A stretch of DNA of 64,000 nt. It comes from GCA-002708315 sp964460905 (lineage in GTDB: Bacteria > Bacteroidota > Bacteroidia > Bacteroidales > F082). This document shows, in pieces, positions 45,548-55,163 of this stretch. The stretch lies in assembly GCA_964460905.1 (NCBI GenBank), contig CAYWRM010000001.1:1-64000 (forward strand). The letters are read 5' to 3'. A program made the translations under genes and the position numbers. The notes below the pieces were generated by a model, which was given only the letters and a program-made list of their open reading frames with translations, was not told the origin of the DNA and searched no databases. Numbering within the stretch: position 1 is the stretch's first letter; every line of letters begins with the position of its first letter.

Positions 45548-47296
45548 TCAAAACTTAATATCTAATACTCTAAGCTGAAGAGTTGTATTCCCTAACCATG
45601 TATTTTCATCTATATGGTAACATATTTTAAAAGGATTTCCTTTCTGCATTTCCTCAAGATGGTGACCTTGGTTAAAGGCAATGGCAGGAACTGGGTTTCC
45701 TGTCATATCAGGGTGTACAACTGAAAACTTTAAATGCTTATTTTCCTTTTTGCCAACGTGTTTTGCATAACCTGTGTCGATGACATTTTCTGTTTGAAAA
45801 ATTGGTGACATATTTCCAGGACCAAAGGGAGCAAATTGTTTTAGAATTTTATAGAAATTAAAATTAATATCACTTATGTACAGGTTGGCATCTATTTCTA
45901 TTTCAGGGACAAGCATATCATCAGAAATGTTGTCATTAACATATTTTTGAAATTCTATTACAAATTCATCAAAATTTTCTGGTTTAATTGCAAGTCCTGC
46001 AGCATATTTATGTCCGCCAAAGTTTTCCAGCAAATGACTGGTTGAGTCAATTGCATCATAAATATCAAAATTCTTAACCGACCTTGCTGATCCGGTTATT
46101 AACCCATCAGCTTTTGTAAGTACAATTGTGGGTCGGTAATAGTTGTCAATAAGTCGCGAAGCAACAATGCCAACAACACCTTTATGCCAGGTTTCCCTAT
46201 AAACAATTGTTGCTTTTTTACTATCTATATTCTTGTCATCTGATAGAATTTGTAATGCTTCTTTAGTAATATTACTATCCAATTCACGACGAGTGGTATT
46301 TAAGTCGTTGATTTGCTTTCCTAGTTTGGAAGCATATTCATGGTTATTACTTATAAGTAACCGTACCGAATCAATAGCACTATCAATTCTTCCGGCAGCA
46401 TTAATTCGGGGTCCCAGAAGAAAAACAAGATCGCTAACTGTGATTTTTTTTCTAAAATACTGCTCTCCACCAAGACTTGCTTTTTTATCAACACCCGCCG
46501 ACTTAAACAATGACTTTACTCCAACACGAGGTGTTTTATTTATATGTTTTAGTCCATAAAAAGAAAGAATTCTGTTTTCGCCTGTTATAGGAACAACATC
46601 AGCAGCAATACTGATTGCTACAAGATCGAGGCAAGAATAAATTTTTTCAAGAGGCAAATTATCTCGAATAGAAATTGCCTGAATTAATTTGAACCCAACA
46701 CCTGCTCCTGATAATTCTTTGAATGGATAATTACAGTCGTCCTGTTTAGAATCCAGAACCGCAGCTGCATTAGGCACAATATCTCCGGGTCTGTGATGAT
46801 CTCCAATTATAATATCAAGACCTTTTTCTTTAGCATAATCAACTTTTTCAATAGCTTTTATACCGCAGTCAAGAGCTATAAGTAGTTTATGTTCATTTTC
46901 AACAGCAAAATCAATTCCTTTATACGATATACCATATCCTTCTGCATATCGATCTGGTATATAAAAGTCAACCTTCTTATAAATATTTTTCAAAAAAGAA
47001 TATACAATGCTTACTGCTGTTGTTCCATCAACATCATAATCACCGTAAATCATAATTTTTTCACCATTTTTTCTGGCACGATTTATCCTGTCAACAGCTT
47101 TATCCATATCCTTCATAAGGAACGGATCTAATAAACCGGATAGTTGTGGGCGAAAAAAGGATTTAGCTTCATCGTAAGTTGTAACACCCCGATGAACTAA
47201 TAACTCTGTAAGTTTATTATTGATGTTAAGCTTTCTTGATAGCTGCTCAACAACCTCTTTATCAGGTTTATTTTTAAGCATCCATCGCTTTTCCAT
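45548..47296 (-). CDS. recJ: Single-stranded-DNA-specific exonuclease RecJ
   Basis: A 582-residue DHH-family nuclease. Metal-binding motifs are IYGDYDVDGTTAV (motif I), IALDCGIKA (motif II) and the DHH motif in IIGDHHRPGD (motif III). Further conserved blocks are LGPRINAAGRI and GHKYAAGLAI. It degrades single-stranded DNA 5' to 3' in recombination and mismatch repair. The length and order of domains are normal, with the OB-fold domain at the C-terminus. Confidence 0.96.
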   Translation of the reverse strand: MEKRWMLKNKPDKEVVEQLSRKLNINNKLTELLVHRGVTTYDEAKSFFRPQLSGLLDPFLMKDMDKAVDRINRARKNGEKIMIYGDYDVDGTTAVSIVYSFLKNIYKKVDFYIPDRYAEGYGISYKGIDFAVENEHKLLIALDCGIKAIEKVDYAKEKGLDIIIGDHHRPGDIVPNAAAVLDSKQDDCNYPFKELSGAGVGFKLIQAISIRDNLPLEKIYSCLDLVAISIAADVVPITGENRILSFYGLKHINKTPRVGVKSLFKSAGVDKKASLGGEQYFRKKITVSDLVFLLGPRINAAGRIDSAIDSVRLLISNNHEYASKLGKQINDLNTTRRELDSNITKEALQILSDDKNIDSKKATIVYRETWHKGVVGIVASRLIDNYYRPTIVLTKADGLITGSARSVKNFDIYDAIDSTSHLLENFGGHKYAAGLAIKPENFDEFVIEFQKYVNDNISDDMLVPEIEIDANLYISDINFNFYKILKQFAPFGPGNMSPIFQTENVIDTGYAKHVGKKENKHLKFSVVHPDMTGNPVPAIAFNQGHHLEEMQKGNPFKICYHIDENTWLGNTTLQLRVLDIKF

Positions 47297-47492
47297 CTTT
47301 TCGTAATTTTGCTTGTAAAGATAACCAAATATCTGCTGTAATTACTATATGGTATTTTCAATTTTTGTGTTCACTTGCTTTTGGGAACTAACTAAAACAC
47401 AATCAAGAAGTTTATATTGCTACTTTTTTTGAATGGTGATTTGAAAAGGGCTATTTGCTTAATAAACAAAAACTTGAAAACTGTATCGCGAA

Positions 47493-48734
47493 TTAAAAAT
47501 TAGCTCGCATAGCTTCAACAGGATTTAGTCTGGATGCTGACCAAGATGGTAAAAATCCCGAAATAAGTCCTATTATGGCAGAAACAAAAATTCCCAGGGC
47601 AATATTACCAATGGTAAGTATTAGCTCAAAGTTAAACAACGAGCTAATTACAAAAGTTAGAATGTAGACGATTATTAAACCCACAATTCCTCCGATAATT
47701 GACAAAAATACTGCTTCAAATAAAAATTGTAACAGTATAAAAAAGTTTTTAGCTCCCAGTGATTTTTGTATTCCTATTTGGTTTGTTCTTTCTTTAACAG
47801 AAACAAACATAATGTTGGCAACACCAAACCCTCCCACAAGTAACGAGAATCCCCCAATAATCCACCCAACCAATGCAATTACAGCAAACAGCTGATCGAA
47901 GCCTTTATTAATAATGTCTGTTTCGTTAAGGGCAAAACTATCATCAGCTGATGGGGGAAGTTTTCTTATTGAGCGCATTATCCCAGTTAATTCATCAATC
48001 ATTTGAGGATTTGTAACGTGTGGTTTAGCCATTACTATTATAGTGGATCCTAGACGTCTAAAATCCAACACTTTTTGTGCATATTTAGCCGGAATAATAA
48101 TCCAGTTATCTTTTGAATTTCCGAAAACATCTTCACCTTGCTTTTTTGTTACTCCAATAATATCAAGTTTTCTCCCAAAAACTTTAATTTTTTCGCCAAC
48201 AACATCTTCCTTCTCAAATAAATTTTCAGCTATATCTGCCCCAATTATTGCAATATTTCTTCCTCTATGCGACTCGTTAGGAGTAAAATACCTGCCCTCT
48301 TGTAAATCAAAAGGCATAACTTTAGTATAATCTTGAGAAACGGCAACTACAGGAATATCTGATACGGAATTATTTCCATTATAAACTGTTCGGGAAACAC
48401 TGACCATAAATGCTGATGCCTCAACAGTATTACTACGTTTCATCAACTCATCCATTTCCTTTAGTTTTGGCTCCGGACGTTGATAATATTTCCACCAGGG
48501 ATATTCACCACCCATAGACCATGGCCATTTCTGAATAAAAATAACATTACTGCCAAGTGAATTAATTTCACTTTTTATGGCATTCTCCAAACTATCAAAA
48601 ACTGTAAATACTGAAATAATTGAAAAGATACCAATTGTAATCCCAAGTAATGACAAGAAGGTTCGTACTTTATTAACTGTTAAAGCAACTATGGCAAACA
48701 GTAAACTTTCGTATATGAGCTTTAATATTTTCAT
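47493..48734 (-). CDS. MacB/FtsX-type ABC transporter permease
   Basis: A 413-residue protein. The N-terminal membrane helix (FLSLLGITIGIFSIISVFTVFD) precedes a MacB-type periplasmic domain (about 50-270), and a three-helix FtsX domain follows (IGGFSLLVGGFGVANIMFVSVKERTNQIGIQKSLGAK). It probably acts as a mechanotransmission permease for lipoprotein or peptide export. No ATPase gene is adjacent, so its partner must be encoded elsewhere. Confidence 0.9.
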   Translation of the reverse strand: MKILKLIYESLLFAIVALTVNKVRTFLSLLGITIGIFSIISVFTVFDSLENAIKSEINSLGSNVIFIQKWPWSMGGEYPWWKYYQRPEPKLKEMDELMKRSNTVEASAFMVSVSRTVYNGNNSVSDIPVVAVSQDYTKVMPFDLQEGRYFTPNESHRGRNIAIIGADIAENLFEKEDVVGEKIKVFGRKLDIIGVTKKQGEDVFGNSKDNWIIIPAKYAQKVLDFRRLGSTIIVMAKPHVTNPQMIDELTGIMRSIRKLPPSADDSFALNETDIINKGFDQLFAVIALVGWIIGGFSLLVGGFGVANIMFVSVKERTNQIGIQKSLGAKNFFILLQFLFEAVFLSIIGGIVGLIIVYILTFVISSLFNFELILTIGNIALGIFVSAIIGLISGFLPSWSASRLNPVEAMRANF

Positions 48735-48893
48735 CTAAAAAATGATGATATTAACTAACGTTAAAATTAAACATCCTAATTTCCCAAAATTCGTAAAAAT
48801 TTGTATGTAAAAGTATAATAAGTTTTAATTAAATCTTGTTATTTTGCAAGACAGTAATTATTTTAACAAAATTTAGTAAAATCAGCAGCCGTT

Positions 48894-50408
48894 ATGAAAA
48901 GAATTAAAACCGCTTTAATTTCCGTTTTTAATAAAGACGGCCTAGATGTTCTACTTGAAAAGCTTAACAATCTTGATGTTAAATTTATTTCAACCGGGGG
49001 TACTTATGATTATATTGTAAGTCTTGATTACGAAGCAACCACTGTAGAGTCACTCACATCATATCCATCAATATTAGGTGGGCGAATTAAAACCCTTCAT
49101 CCAAAAGTTTTTGGCGGAATACTTGCTCGTATGGACAATAATATTGACAAACAACAGCTCGATGAATATGGTATTATCCCAATAGATTTGGTAATTGTTG
49201 ACTTATATCCTTTTGAAGATACATTAAGAATTTCTGATAAGGAAGAAGAAATAATTGAAAAAATTGATATTGGTGGAATATCATTAATCAGAGCTGCAGC
49301 CAAAAACTTTAAGGATGTTCTTGTTGTCTCTTCCTCGGAGTTATACAACAACTTTGTTGAATTGCTTGATAACAAAAATGGTAACACAAACATTGACGAT
49401 AGAAAATATTTTGCAGCACAAGCCTTTAATGTGAGCTCGCATTATGATACTGCTATTTTCAATTGGATGAATCCTGGTAATATTGATGCGTTTAAATTAA
49501 GTGTTGTTAATAGCACAAGCTTACGCTATGGTGAAAATCCTCATCAGAAGGGTAATTTTTATGGCAAATTGGATGAGGTTTTTGAACAAATTCATGGTAA
49601 AGCCATTTCATACAACAATCTACTGGATTTAGATGCTGCCATAAATCTGATAGGTGATTTTGATGACACAACCTTTGCTGTAATAAAACATAATAATGCA
49701 TGCGGACTAGCCTCTCGTAATAATTTAACTGATGCTTGGCGTGATGCGTTGTCAGGAGACCCAATATCAGCATTTGGAGGCGTGCTGGTTACAAATAGAA
49801 ACATCGATGTAGCCACAGCAGAAGAAATAAACAAAATATTTTTCGAAATTATTATTGCACCTTCATATGATAATGATTCCCTTGCAATATTAAAAACAAA
49901 AAAGAACAGAGTAATTTTGATTTATAAACAAGCAGAATTTCCACCTAAGCAATTCAGATCCTTGTTAAACGGTGTTTTAGTACAAGAAAGAGATCTTGTA
50001 ACTGAGGAGACTTCCAGTTTAAAAACTGTAACAAATCAAAGCCCAACACCAACTGAAATAGAAGATTTGATTTTTGCTAATAAGATAGTAAAACATACTA
50101 AATCGAATACTATTGTGCTTGCAAAAAACAAACAGCTTGTAGGTTCAGGTACGGGTCAAACATCAAGAGTAGATGCATTAAAGCAGGCTATTGAAAAAAC
50201 ACGTAACTTTGGGCTTCCCATTGATGGTGCTGTAATGGCTTCAGATGCTTTCTTCCCTTTTGCTGATTCAGTTGAAATAGCTGGCAAAGCAGGAGTTAAA
50301 GCTGTTATTCAGCCCGGTGGCTCAATCAGGGATCAGGAATCAATTGATTATTGTGATGAACATGGAATGTCGATGGTTATGACAGGCGTTCGACATTTTA
50401 AACATTAA
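48894..50408 (+). CDS. purH: Bifunctional AICAR transformylase / IMP cyclohydrolase
   Basis: A 504-residue PurH for the last two steps of IMP synthesis. The N-terminal MGS-like cyclohydrolase domain (about 1-195) contains ISTGGTYDYI and ILGGRIKTLHPKVFGGILAR. The transformylase domain has LRYGENPHQKGNFYG, VIKHNNACGLA, SGDPISAFGGVLVTNR and IAGKAGVKAVIQPGGSIRDQE. Its location just upstream of mreB is the usual Bacteroidota arrangement. Confidence 0.97.
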   Translation: MKRIKTALISVFNKDGLDVLLEKLNNLDVKFISTGGTYDYIVSLDYEATTVESLTSYPSILGGRIKTLHPKVFGGILARMDNNIDKQQLDEYGIIPIDLVIVDLYPFEDTLRISDKEEEIIEKIDIGGISLIRAAAKNFKDVLVVSSSELYNNFVELLDNKNGNTNIDDRKYFAAQAFNVSSHYDTAIFNWMNPGNIDAFKLSVVNSTSLRYGENPHQKGNFYGKLDEVFEQIHGKAISYNNLLDLDAAINLIGDFDDTTFAVIKHNNACGLASRNNLTDAWRDALSGDPISAFGGVLVTNRNIDVATAEEINKIFFEIIIAPSYDNDSLAILKTKKNRVILIYKQAEFPPKQFRSLLNGVLVQERDLVTEETSSLKTVTNQSPTPTEIEDLIFANKIVKHTKSNTIVLAKNKQLVGSGTGQTSRVDALKQAIEKTRNFGLPIDGAVMASDAFFPFADSVEIAGKAGVKAVIQPGGSIRDQESIDYCDEHGMSMVMTGVRHFKH

Positions 50409-50427
50409 ATGGAGTGGGGGATGTAAG

Positions 50428-50444
50428 AATCAGGATGCAGGAGG
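50428..50444. repeat. Dispersed repeat unit of the ORF6N-flanking family
   Basis: AATCAGGATGCAGGAGG, after purH, matches the start of the units at 17897 and 18527. No accessory gene accompanies this copy. Confidence 0.5.
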
Positions 50445-50531
50445 TTTAAATCTATTGATTTTGGATATTGACTAATTGCCCTTAACTCTATAAAACAAAT
50501 TTTAACATAAATAGAAAATAAAAATTAGCAT

Positions 50532-51554
50532 ATGGGACTGTTTTCATTTCTCACTAAAGAAATAGCAATTGACCTTGGCACTGCCAACACAATCATAATT
50601 TATAACGACAAGGTAATAGTTGATGAACCATCAATTGTAGCACTTGAGCGAAACACTGGAAAAATTATTGCCGTTGGAAAGAAGGCTATGATGATGCATG
50701 GTAAAACTCATGAAAACATAAAAACAATAAGGCCATTACGTGATGGAGTGATTGCTGACTTTCAGAGTGCAGAATTTATGATACGAGAGATGATAAAAAT
50801 GATAGGGATTAAAGGAACTCTTTTCCCTCCAGCCCTTCGTATGGTAATTTGTATTCCTTCGGGTATAACTGAAGTAGAAGAACGTGCTGTTAAAGATTCG
50901 GCGGAGCAGGCTGGCGCCAAAGAAATTAAATTGATTCACGAACCAATGGCGGCAGCAATTGGTATTGGTATTGACGTACTTGAACCTACAGGAAATATGA
51001 TAATTGATATTGGAGGTGGTACAAGTGAAATAGCAGTTATCGCCCTGGGCGGAATAGTTAATAATAAATCAATAAGAATAGCCGGGGATGATTTTAATGC
51101 CGATATTGAAGAATATATGCGTAAGCAACACAATATTATTATTGGTGAAAGAACAGCTGAACGTATTAAAATTGAAGTGGGCGCGGCAATAACCGAATTA
51201 GAAAATCCCCCAGATGATTATGCTGTTCACGGACGTGATATGCTTACCGGTATACCAAAAGAGATAACTGTAAATTATAAAGAAATTGCCAGCTGCCTCG
51301 ATAAATCAATTTCAAAAATTGAAGCTGCTGTTTTAAATGCTCTAGAAAAAACCCCCCCTGAACTTTCAGCAGATATATATCGCACAGGCATTTATGTTGC
51401 CGGAGGAGGATCTATGCTAAGAGGGCTTGATGAAAGGTTACATCACAAAACAAAATTACCAGTTCATGTTGCCGAAGATCCATTAAGAGCTGTTGCTCGC
51501 GGAACCGGTATAGCTCTTAAGAATTTTGATAAATTTACTTTTCTTATTAAATAA
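50532..51554 (+). CDS. mreB: Rod shape-determining actin homologue MreB
   Basis: A 340-residue actin-fold protein. Phosphate 1 motif is IAIDLGTANTIIIY, phosphate 2 is MIIDIGGGTSEIAVIALGG, and the adenosine motif is YVAGGGSMLRGLDERL. It polymerises under the inner membrane and guides lateral wall synthesis. It is followed by mreC after 85 bases, which contain a dispersed repeat. Confidence 0.98.
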   Translation: MGLFSFLTKEIAIDLGTANTIIIYNDKVIVDEPSIVALERNTGKIIAVGKKAMMMHGKTHENIKTIRPLRDGVIADFQSAEFMIREMIKMIGIKGTLFPPALRMVICIPSGITEVEERAVKDSAEQAGAKEIKLIHEPMAAAIGIGIDVLEPTGNMIIDIGGGTSEIAVIALGGIVNNKSIRIAGDDFNADIEEYMRKQHNIIIGERTAERIKIEVGAAITELENPPDDYAVHGRDMLTGIPKEITVNYKEIASCLDKSISKIEAAVLNALEKTPPELSADIYRTGIYVAGGGSMLRGLDERLHHKTKLPVHVAEDPLRAVARGTGIALKNFDKFTFLIK

Positions 51555-51569
51555 AAGATCAGTAATTAA

Positions 51570-51601
51570 AGTGCCTAGAATTTGCAGTGCCTAAAGTAAA
51601 T
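51570..51601. repeat. Dispersed AGTGCCTAGA-type repeat
   Basis: AGTGCCTAGAATTTGCAGTG followed by CCTAAAGTAAAT. It is closely related to 59991-60022 (AGTGCCTAGAGTTTGGAGTG...). It sits between mreB and mreC without breaking either. Confidence 0.6.
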
Positions 51602-51639
51602 AAAAAAGGTGTTTAATACAAAAATCTAATCACAGGAGA

Positions 51640-52461
51640 ATGCGCAATCTTTTTGCTTTATTATGGAAAAATCAGTTTTTTGTGCTGTTTATTCTCCTTG
51701 AAATCGTTTCATTAGTATTACTTAGCAGAAGTTATTCCTATCATAGTGCTATTGCTCACACTACTACAAGCGACATTAGTGGGAACTTGTTTTCAACCTA
51801 TAGTGGCATAACAGATTATCTTTACTTAAAAAAAGAGAATGACCTGCTATCAGAAGAAAATGCTATCCTAAAAAATAGTCTGACTTCTTCATTTTTACTT
51901 ACTGACACAAACTATATTTATAGTGATAGCTTATTTAGGTTTATTCCTGTTAAGATTGTTAGTAATAGCGTTTCCAAAAGAAACAATTTCATGATGGTTA
52001 ACAAGGGCAGAAAACACGGTATTGAAAAAGAAATGGGGGTCGTCTCTCCAAAGGGCATTGCTGGTATTGTGATAGGTGTATCTGAAAATTATTCAACCAT
52101 TATGTCGATGTTACATCAGAATATGCGCATAAGTGCTCGTATTAAAAATAATGGACAGCTTGTTAATGTTATTTGGGATAATGATAATTATTTATTTGGG
52201 TCAGTAATAGATATCCCATCACATATAAAACTATTTCCTGGTGATACAATTATTACAAGTGGTAATTCATTAATATTTCCCGAAGGCATTATTATTGGAA
52301 CTATTGAATCGCATAATCAAAATAATAATAAAAGCTTAAGCAGAGCTGTATTAAGGTATATTACTGATTTTAATAGTGTTAAGCATGTTTATATAATTGA
52401 TAATTTAATAAAGATTGAGCAGGACTCACTTCTAAAACAGATAGTAAACGAAAATGAATAG
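51640..52461 (+). CDS. mreC: Rod shape-determining protein MreC
   Basis: A 273-residue protein with one N-terminal membrane helix (FVLFILLEIVSLVLLS), a coiled-coil (LYLKKENDLLSEENAILKNSL) and the two-barrel MreC domain (VNKGRKHGIEKEMGVVSPKGIAGIVIGVSENYSTIMSML, GDTIITSGNSLIFPEGIIIGTI). It connects MreB with the periplasmic wall enzymes. The end overlaps mreD by 8 bases. Confidence 0.95.
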   Translation: MRNLFALLWKNQFFVLFILLEIVSLVLLSRSYSYHSAIAHTTTSDISGNLFSTYSGITDYLYLKKENDLLSEENAILKNSLTSSFLLTDTNYIYSDSLFRFIPVKIVSNSVSKRNNFMMVNKGRKHGIEKEMGVVSPKGIAGIVIGVSENYSTIMSMLHQNMRISARIKNNGQLVNVIWDNDNYLFGSVIDIPSHIKLFPGDTIITSGNSLIFPEGIIIGTIESHNQNNNKSLSRAVLRYITDFNSVKHVYIIDNLIKIEQDSLLKQIVNENE

Positions 52462-52969
52462 CCCATTAGGTAGAAATATAATCAGATTTATAATCCTAAT
52501 ACTTGTTCAGGTGTTGGTTCTTAACAACATGAATCTGGGAGGATATATGAATCCATATATTTATATCCTTTTCATATTGTTATTGCCAGCAAATACTAAT
52601 CGTAGCCTACTATTAATTATAGCTTTCTTTACAGGACTTACCGTTGATTTTTTTGCGCACACGCTGGGGCTTCATGCTGCAGCAAGTGTTTTTATAGCTT
52701 ATTTGCGTCCGGGTACAATACGATTATTTTTTAGGAATTATGAGTTCGCCTCAGGAGAAGAGCCTGGTCCGGCATCAATTGGAATTGGCGGATTTTTCAG
52801 ATACACAATAGTGCTGGTTTTTATGCATCAGTTATTGTTATTTTATTTGGAAGGATTAAGTTTCAACCACTTTTTTGTCACACTATACAGGGTTATTTTG
52901 AGTACTATACTTAGCACTTTTATTATACTTGTTGCAATGCTTTTGTTTGGAAAACGCAAGAAGAAATAG
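52454..52969 (+). CDS. mreD: Rod shape-determining protein MreD
   Basis: A 171-residue polytopic membrane protein with five or so hydrophobic segments and the family phrase TGLTVDFFAHTLGLHAAASVFIAYLRP. It is coupled to mreC by an 8-base overlap. In most Bacteroidota it is followed by mrdA (PBP2) and rodA; here it is not. Confidence 0.9.
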   Translation: MNSPLGRNIIRFIILILVQVLVLNNMNLGGYMNPYIYILFILLLPANTNRSLLLIIAFFTGLTVDFFAHTLGLHAAASVFIAYLRPGTIRLFFRNYEFASGEEPGPASIGIGGFFRYTIVLVFMHQLLLFYLEGLSFNHFFVTLYRVILSTILSTFIILVAMLLFGKRKKK

Positions 52970-53047
52970 TTTTCCTATGCATAGATTATATTTGAAGATT
53001 CCTGTTATATTTATTTAGTATTACATATTACAAGTTAAACAAAAAAA

Positions 53048-53959
53048 ATGAAATCATTAAAACAAATAGCTATTCTATTTGTGTTTTATTTCTCACTGAT
53101 TAGTTGTTTCGGTCAGGATAAAGCAACAAAACAAATAGACCAGCAAGTTGAGGGAAGTAATAATGGTCATCTGGTAATTGTAGGGGGTAATCTTAGCGAC
53201 AGTTCAATTTATGCACGTTTTATTGAGTTGGCAGGAGGGTCTGATGCTCCAATCGTGATTATTGTAACTGCCGGAAGTGATGAGAACCTATTTGATTATG
53301 GCGGTTTGGAAAACATTAAAAAACGCTTCAGCAAGAATGGGTTTAACAATTATGTAATTCTTCATACTCGCGACAGAGATGAGGCAAACAGCACAACTTT
53401 TGTAAAGTCTATTACAAATGCATCAGGTCTATGGTTTACCGGAGGACGACAATGGCGGTTAGCTGATTCATATTTAAACACGCGTACACACGAAGAAATT
53501 AATAAACTTCTTGACAGGGGTGGTGTGGTTGGAGGTAGTTCTGCCGGAGCTTCTATTATGGGCTCCTATCTTGTAAGAGGTGATACAAAAACAAATACCG
53601 TTATGATGGGAGACCATGAAACGGGACTTGGTTTAATGAAAAATTGTGCCATCGACCAACACCTATTGGCATTAAACAGACAATTTGATATCCTTGAAAT
53701 ATTGAATGTGCACCCCGAATTATTAGGAATAGGATTGGATGAAAATACAGCTATTGTTGTTCATGGTAATGATTTTGAGGTAATTGGAGAAAGTTTTGTT
53801 GCTGTTTATGATGGAACTTTTTGCCAGTTTGTAAGAGATAAGTCCGATTGGTCAATAGAAAGACCCGAAATTACAAGATTACCCAAAGGAAGTGAACGGT
53901 TCTATTTATTAGGTGCCGGAAGAAAATATTCATTATCAGATAGAAGGGTTATTGAATAA
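53048..53959 (+). CDS. Cyanophycinase-like peptidase (family S51), exported
   Basis: A 303-residue protein with a signal sequence ending SLISCFGQ; C20 could be lipidated. The S51 fold is visible: LVIVGGNLSDSSIY, APIVIIVTAGS, GLWFTGGRQWRLAD, and the nucleophile elbow GGSSAGASI (S165). DHETGLGL and DQHLLALNRQFDIL follow, matching cyanophycinases rather than dipeptidase E. It probably cleaves beta-linked aspartyl peptides outside the cytoplasm. It lies 78 bases after mreD. Confidence 0.88.
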   Translation: MKSLKQIAILFVFYFSLISCFGQDKATKQIDQQVEGSNNGHLVIVGGNLSDSSIYARFIELAGGSDAPIVIIVTAGSDENLFDYGGLENIKKRFSKNGFNNYVILHTRDRDEANSTTFVKSITNASGLWFTGGRQWRLADSYLNTRTHEEINKLLDRGGVVGGSSAGASIMGSYLVRGDTKTNTVMMGDHETGLGLMKNCAIDQHLLALNRQFDILEILNVHPELLGIGLDENTAIVVHGNDFEVIGESFVAVYDGTFCQFVRDKSDWSIERPEITRLPKGSERFYLLGAGRKYSLSDRRVIE

Positions 53960-53965
53960 TATGCA

Positions 53966-54271
53966 AGCATTGAAATATTCATTGGAAGTCCCAGAAAAAA
54001 CGGAAACACTCATTCGCTGGCTGAAATATTTGTAAATGGCCTGTATAAAAATAAGTCAACTTCCAAAATTTCTTTTCTTTATAATTATAATATAAAGCCT
54101 TGTAATGATTGCAGAGCATGCAAAAGAGGAAATTTAGTATGTGTTCTCACAAATGATATACAAGTGTCGATTTATATCTTATTAAGTGTTCGTCAACGGA
54201 CAAAGATGTTCATTAGTCGGCAAAAACATCCACAAAAATTTAACATGTTTATCCAATCAACATACACATAA
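53966..54271 (+). pseudogene. Truncated flavodoxin-fold NAD(P)H oxidoreductase remnant
   Basis: Directly after the stop of the S51 gene, in the same frame, the sequence encodes IEIFIGSPRKNGNTHSLAE, IKPCNDCRACKRG and NLVCVLTNDIQ. These are the FMN-binding loop (GSPRKNGNT), the CxxCxxC cluster and the following strand of iron-sulfur flavoprotein/NADPH-dependent FMN reductases. Similarity stops around 54170, about 70 residues in. There is no start codon in frame (TAA is directly upstream), and the C-terminal two thirds are missing. It is therefore a decayed fragment. Confidence 0.65.
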
Positions 54272-54341
54272 TAAGCACATTACAATTTTTGGCATAATTA
54301 TCGAACAAGTCTATAGCAGAACACTAATAATGTCAGAAATC

Positions 54342-54692
54342 ATGAAAACTCGCATATCAAAAATTACCTTAACACTAACAATTTCAATAATATTATCATC
54401 ATACATTTTTGCATCAGCTACAATTTTTTCATATTCAGAAAAACCAACTGTTAAAAACATGCCAAGTATTTCTAGTAACATAAATGTAAGCTATGAAAAA
54501 GCAGTAGCTGTAGACTATTACATTGAAGAAGAAAATTATATAAATGATATTCCATTTAATACGTTTAGTGTGTCTGCTGAATATAACTATTTGGAATCTA
54601 TGGAAGAAGATTTTGAGATAGAAGAAGAGTCATATATTGATGATATCCCTTTCAATACTAAAAGAATAATTAGATTAAATAATAGTTTTTAG
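54342..54692 (+). CDS. Secreted acidic protein with YIDDIPFNT repeats
   Basis: 116 residues from the ATG MKTRISKITLTLTISIILSSYIFASA, a good signal peptide. An in-frame upstream reading from 54186 would pass through the flavodoxin remnant region and is rejected. The mature part has two copies of the motif found at 6856-7263: EENYINDIPFNT and EESYIDDIPFNT, about 35 residues apart. The first is preceded by YEKAVAVD and the second by YLESMEED. It is a paralogue of the 6856 gene, about 47 kb away; no enzymatic domain is visible. Confidence 0.75.
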   Translation: MKTRISKITLTLTISIILSSYIFASATIFSYSEKPTVKNMPSISSNINVSYEKAVAVDYYIEEENYINDIPFNTFSVSAEYNYLESMEEDFEIEEESYIDDIPFNTKRIIRLNNSF

Positions 54693-54754
54693 ATGTTCAA
54701 TTAACTTCTTCTCTTTTTGATAGCCATAGTTTTTAATGATTAATTATACAATAA

Positions 54755-54913
54755 GCCACAGATTCACAGATTATTATTAATGTTTTTTTTGATTTGTCTT
54801 TTAAAAATTACCACAGACAATATCTGTCTTTGACAGATATAATTAATCTGAGCAATTCTTAGTAAATAGATTATAATAATAATTTTACAAGAATTAATCT
54901 GTGAATCTGTGGC
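54755..54913. repeat. 159-base element with 19-base terminal inverted repeats
   Basis: GCCACAGATTCACAGATTA (54755-54773) is the exact reverse complement of 54895-54913. Inside is a second short hairpin, ATATCTGTC (54820-54828) with GACAGATAT (54832-54840). It has no coding capacity and looks like a MITE or REP-type element. It fills most of the gene-free interval 54693-55163. Confidence 0.75.
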
Positions 54914-55090
54914 AAAAAATCTATCCTAAGTTATCTTTCCATATGATTCATCATAAACTAACTATTTATTGGTAATTTAACTAAGTAATTAATTGTACAC
55001 CTCAGTAATAGTTAATAAGTTTTCTCATCAAATATTACAATTAGTTATTTTAATGGAAGTAAATAATTGAAGTTATTTTGAAGCGTTAAA

Positions 55091-55117
55091 AGCCCGATTA
55101 TGTCGGGATTTTTTTAT
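55091..55117 (+). terminator. Intrinsic terminator
   Basis: CCCGA (55093-55097) pairs with TCGGG (55103-55107), flanked by AAAAG and a run of seven T. It insulates the tag promoter, which follows directly. Confidence 0.6.
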
Positions 55118-55121
55118 TAAG

Positions 55122-55129
55122 TATATTTG
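55122..55129 (+). promoter_or_regulatory. TAnnTTTG -7 element for tag
   Basis: TATATTTG, 34 bases upstream of the tag start codon and right after a terminator. Confidence 0.55.
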
Positions 55130-55163
55130 TGAAATATCTGGTAGGTGTAAATAAATAATTCTA

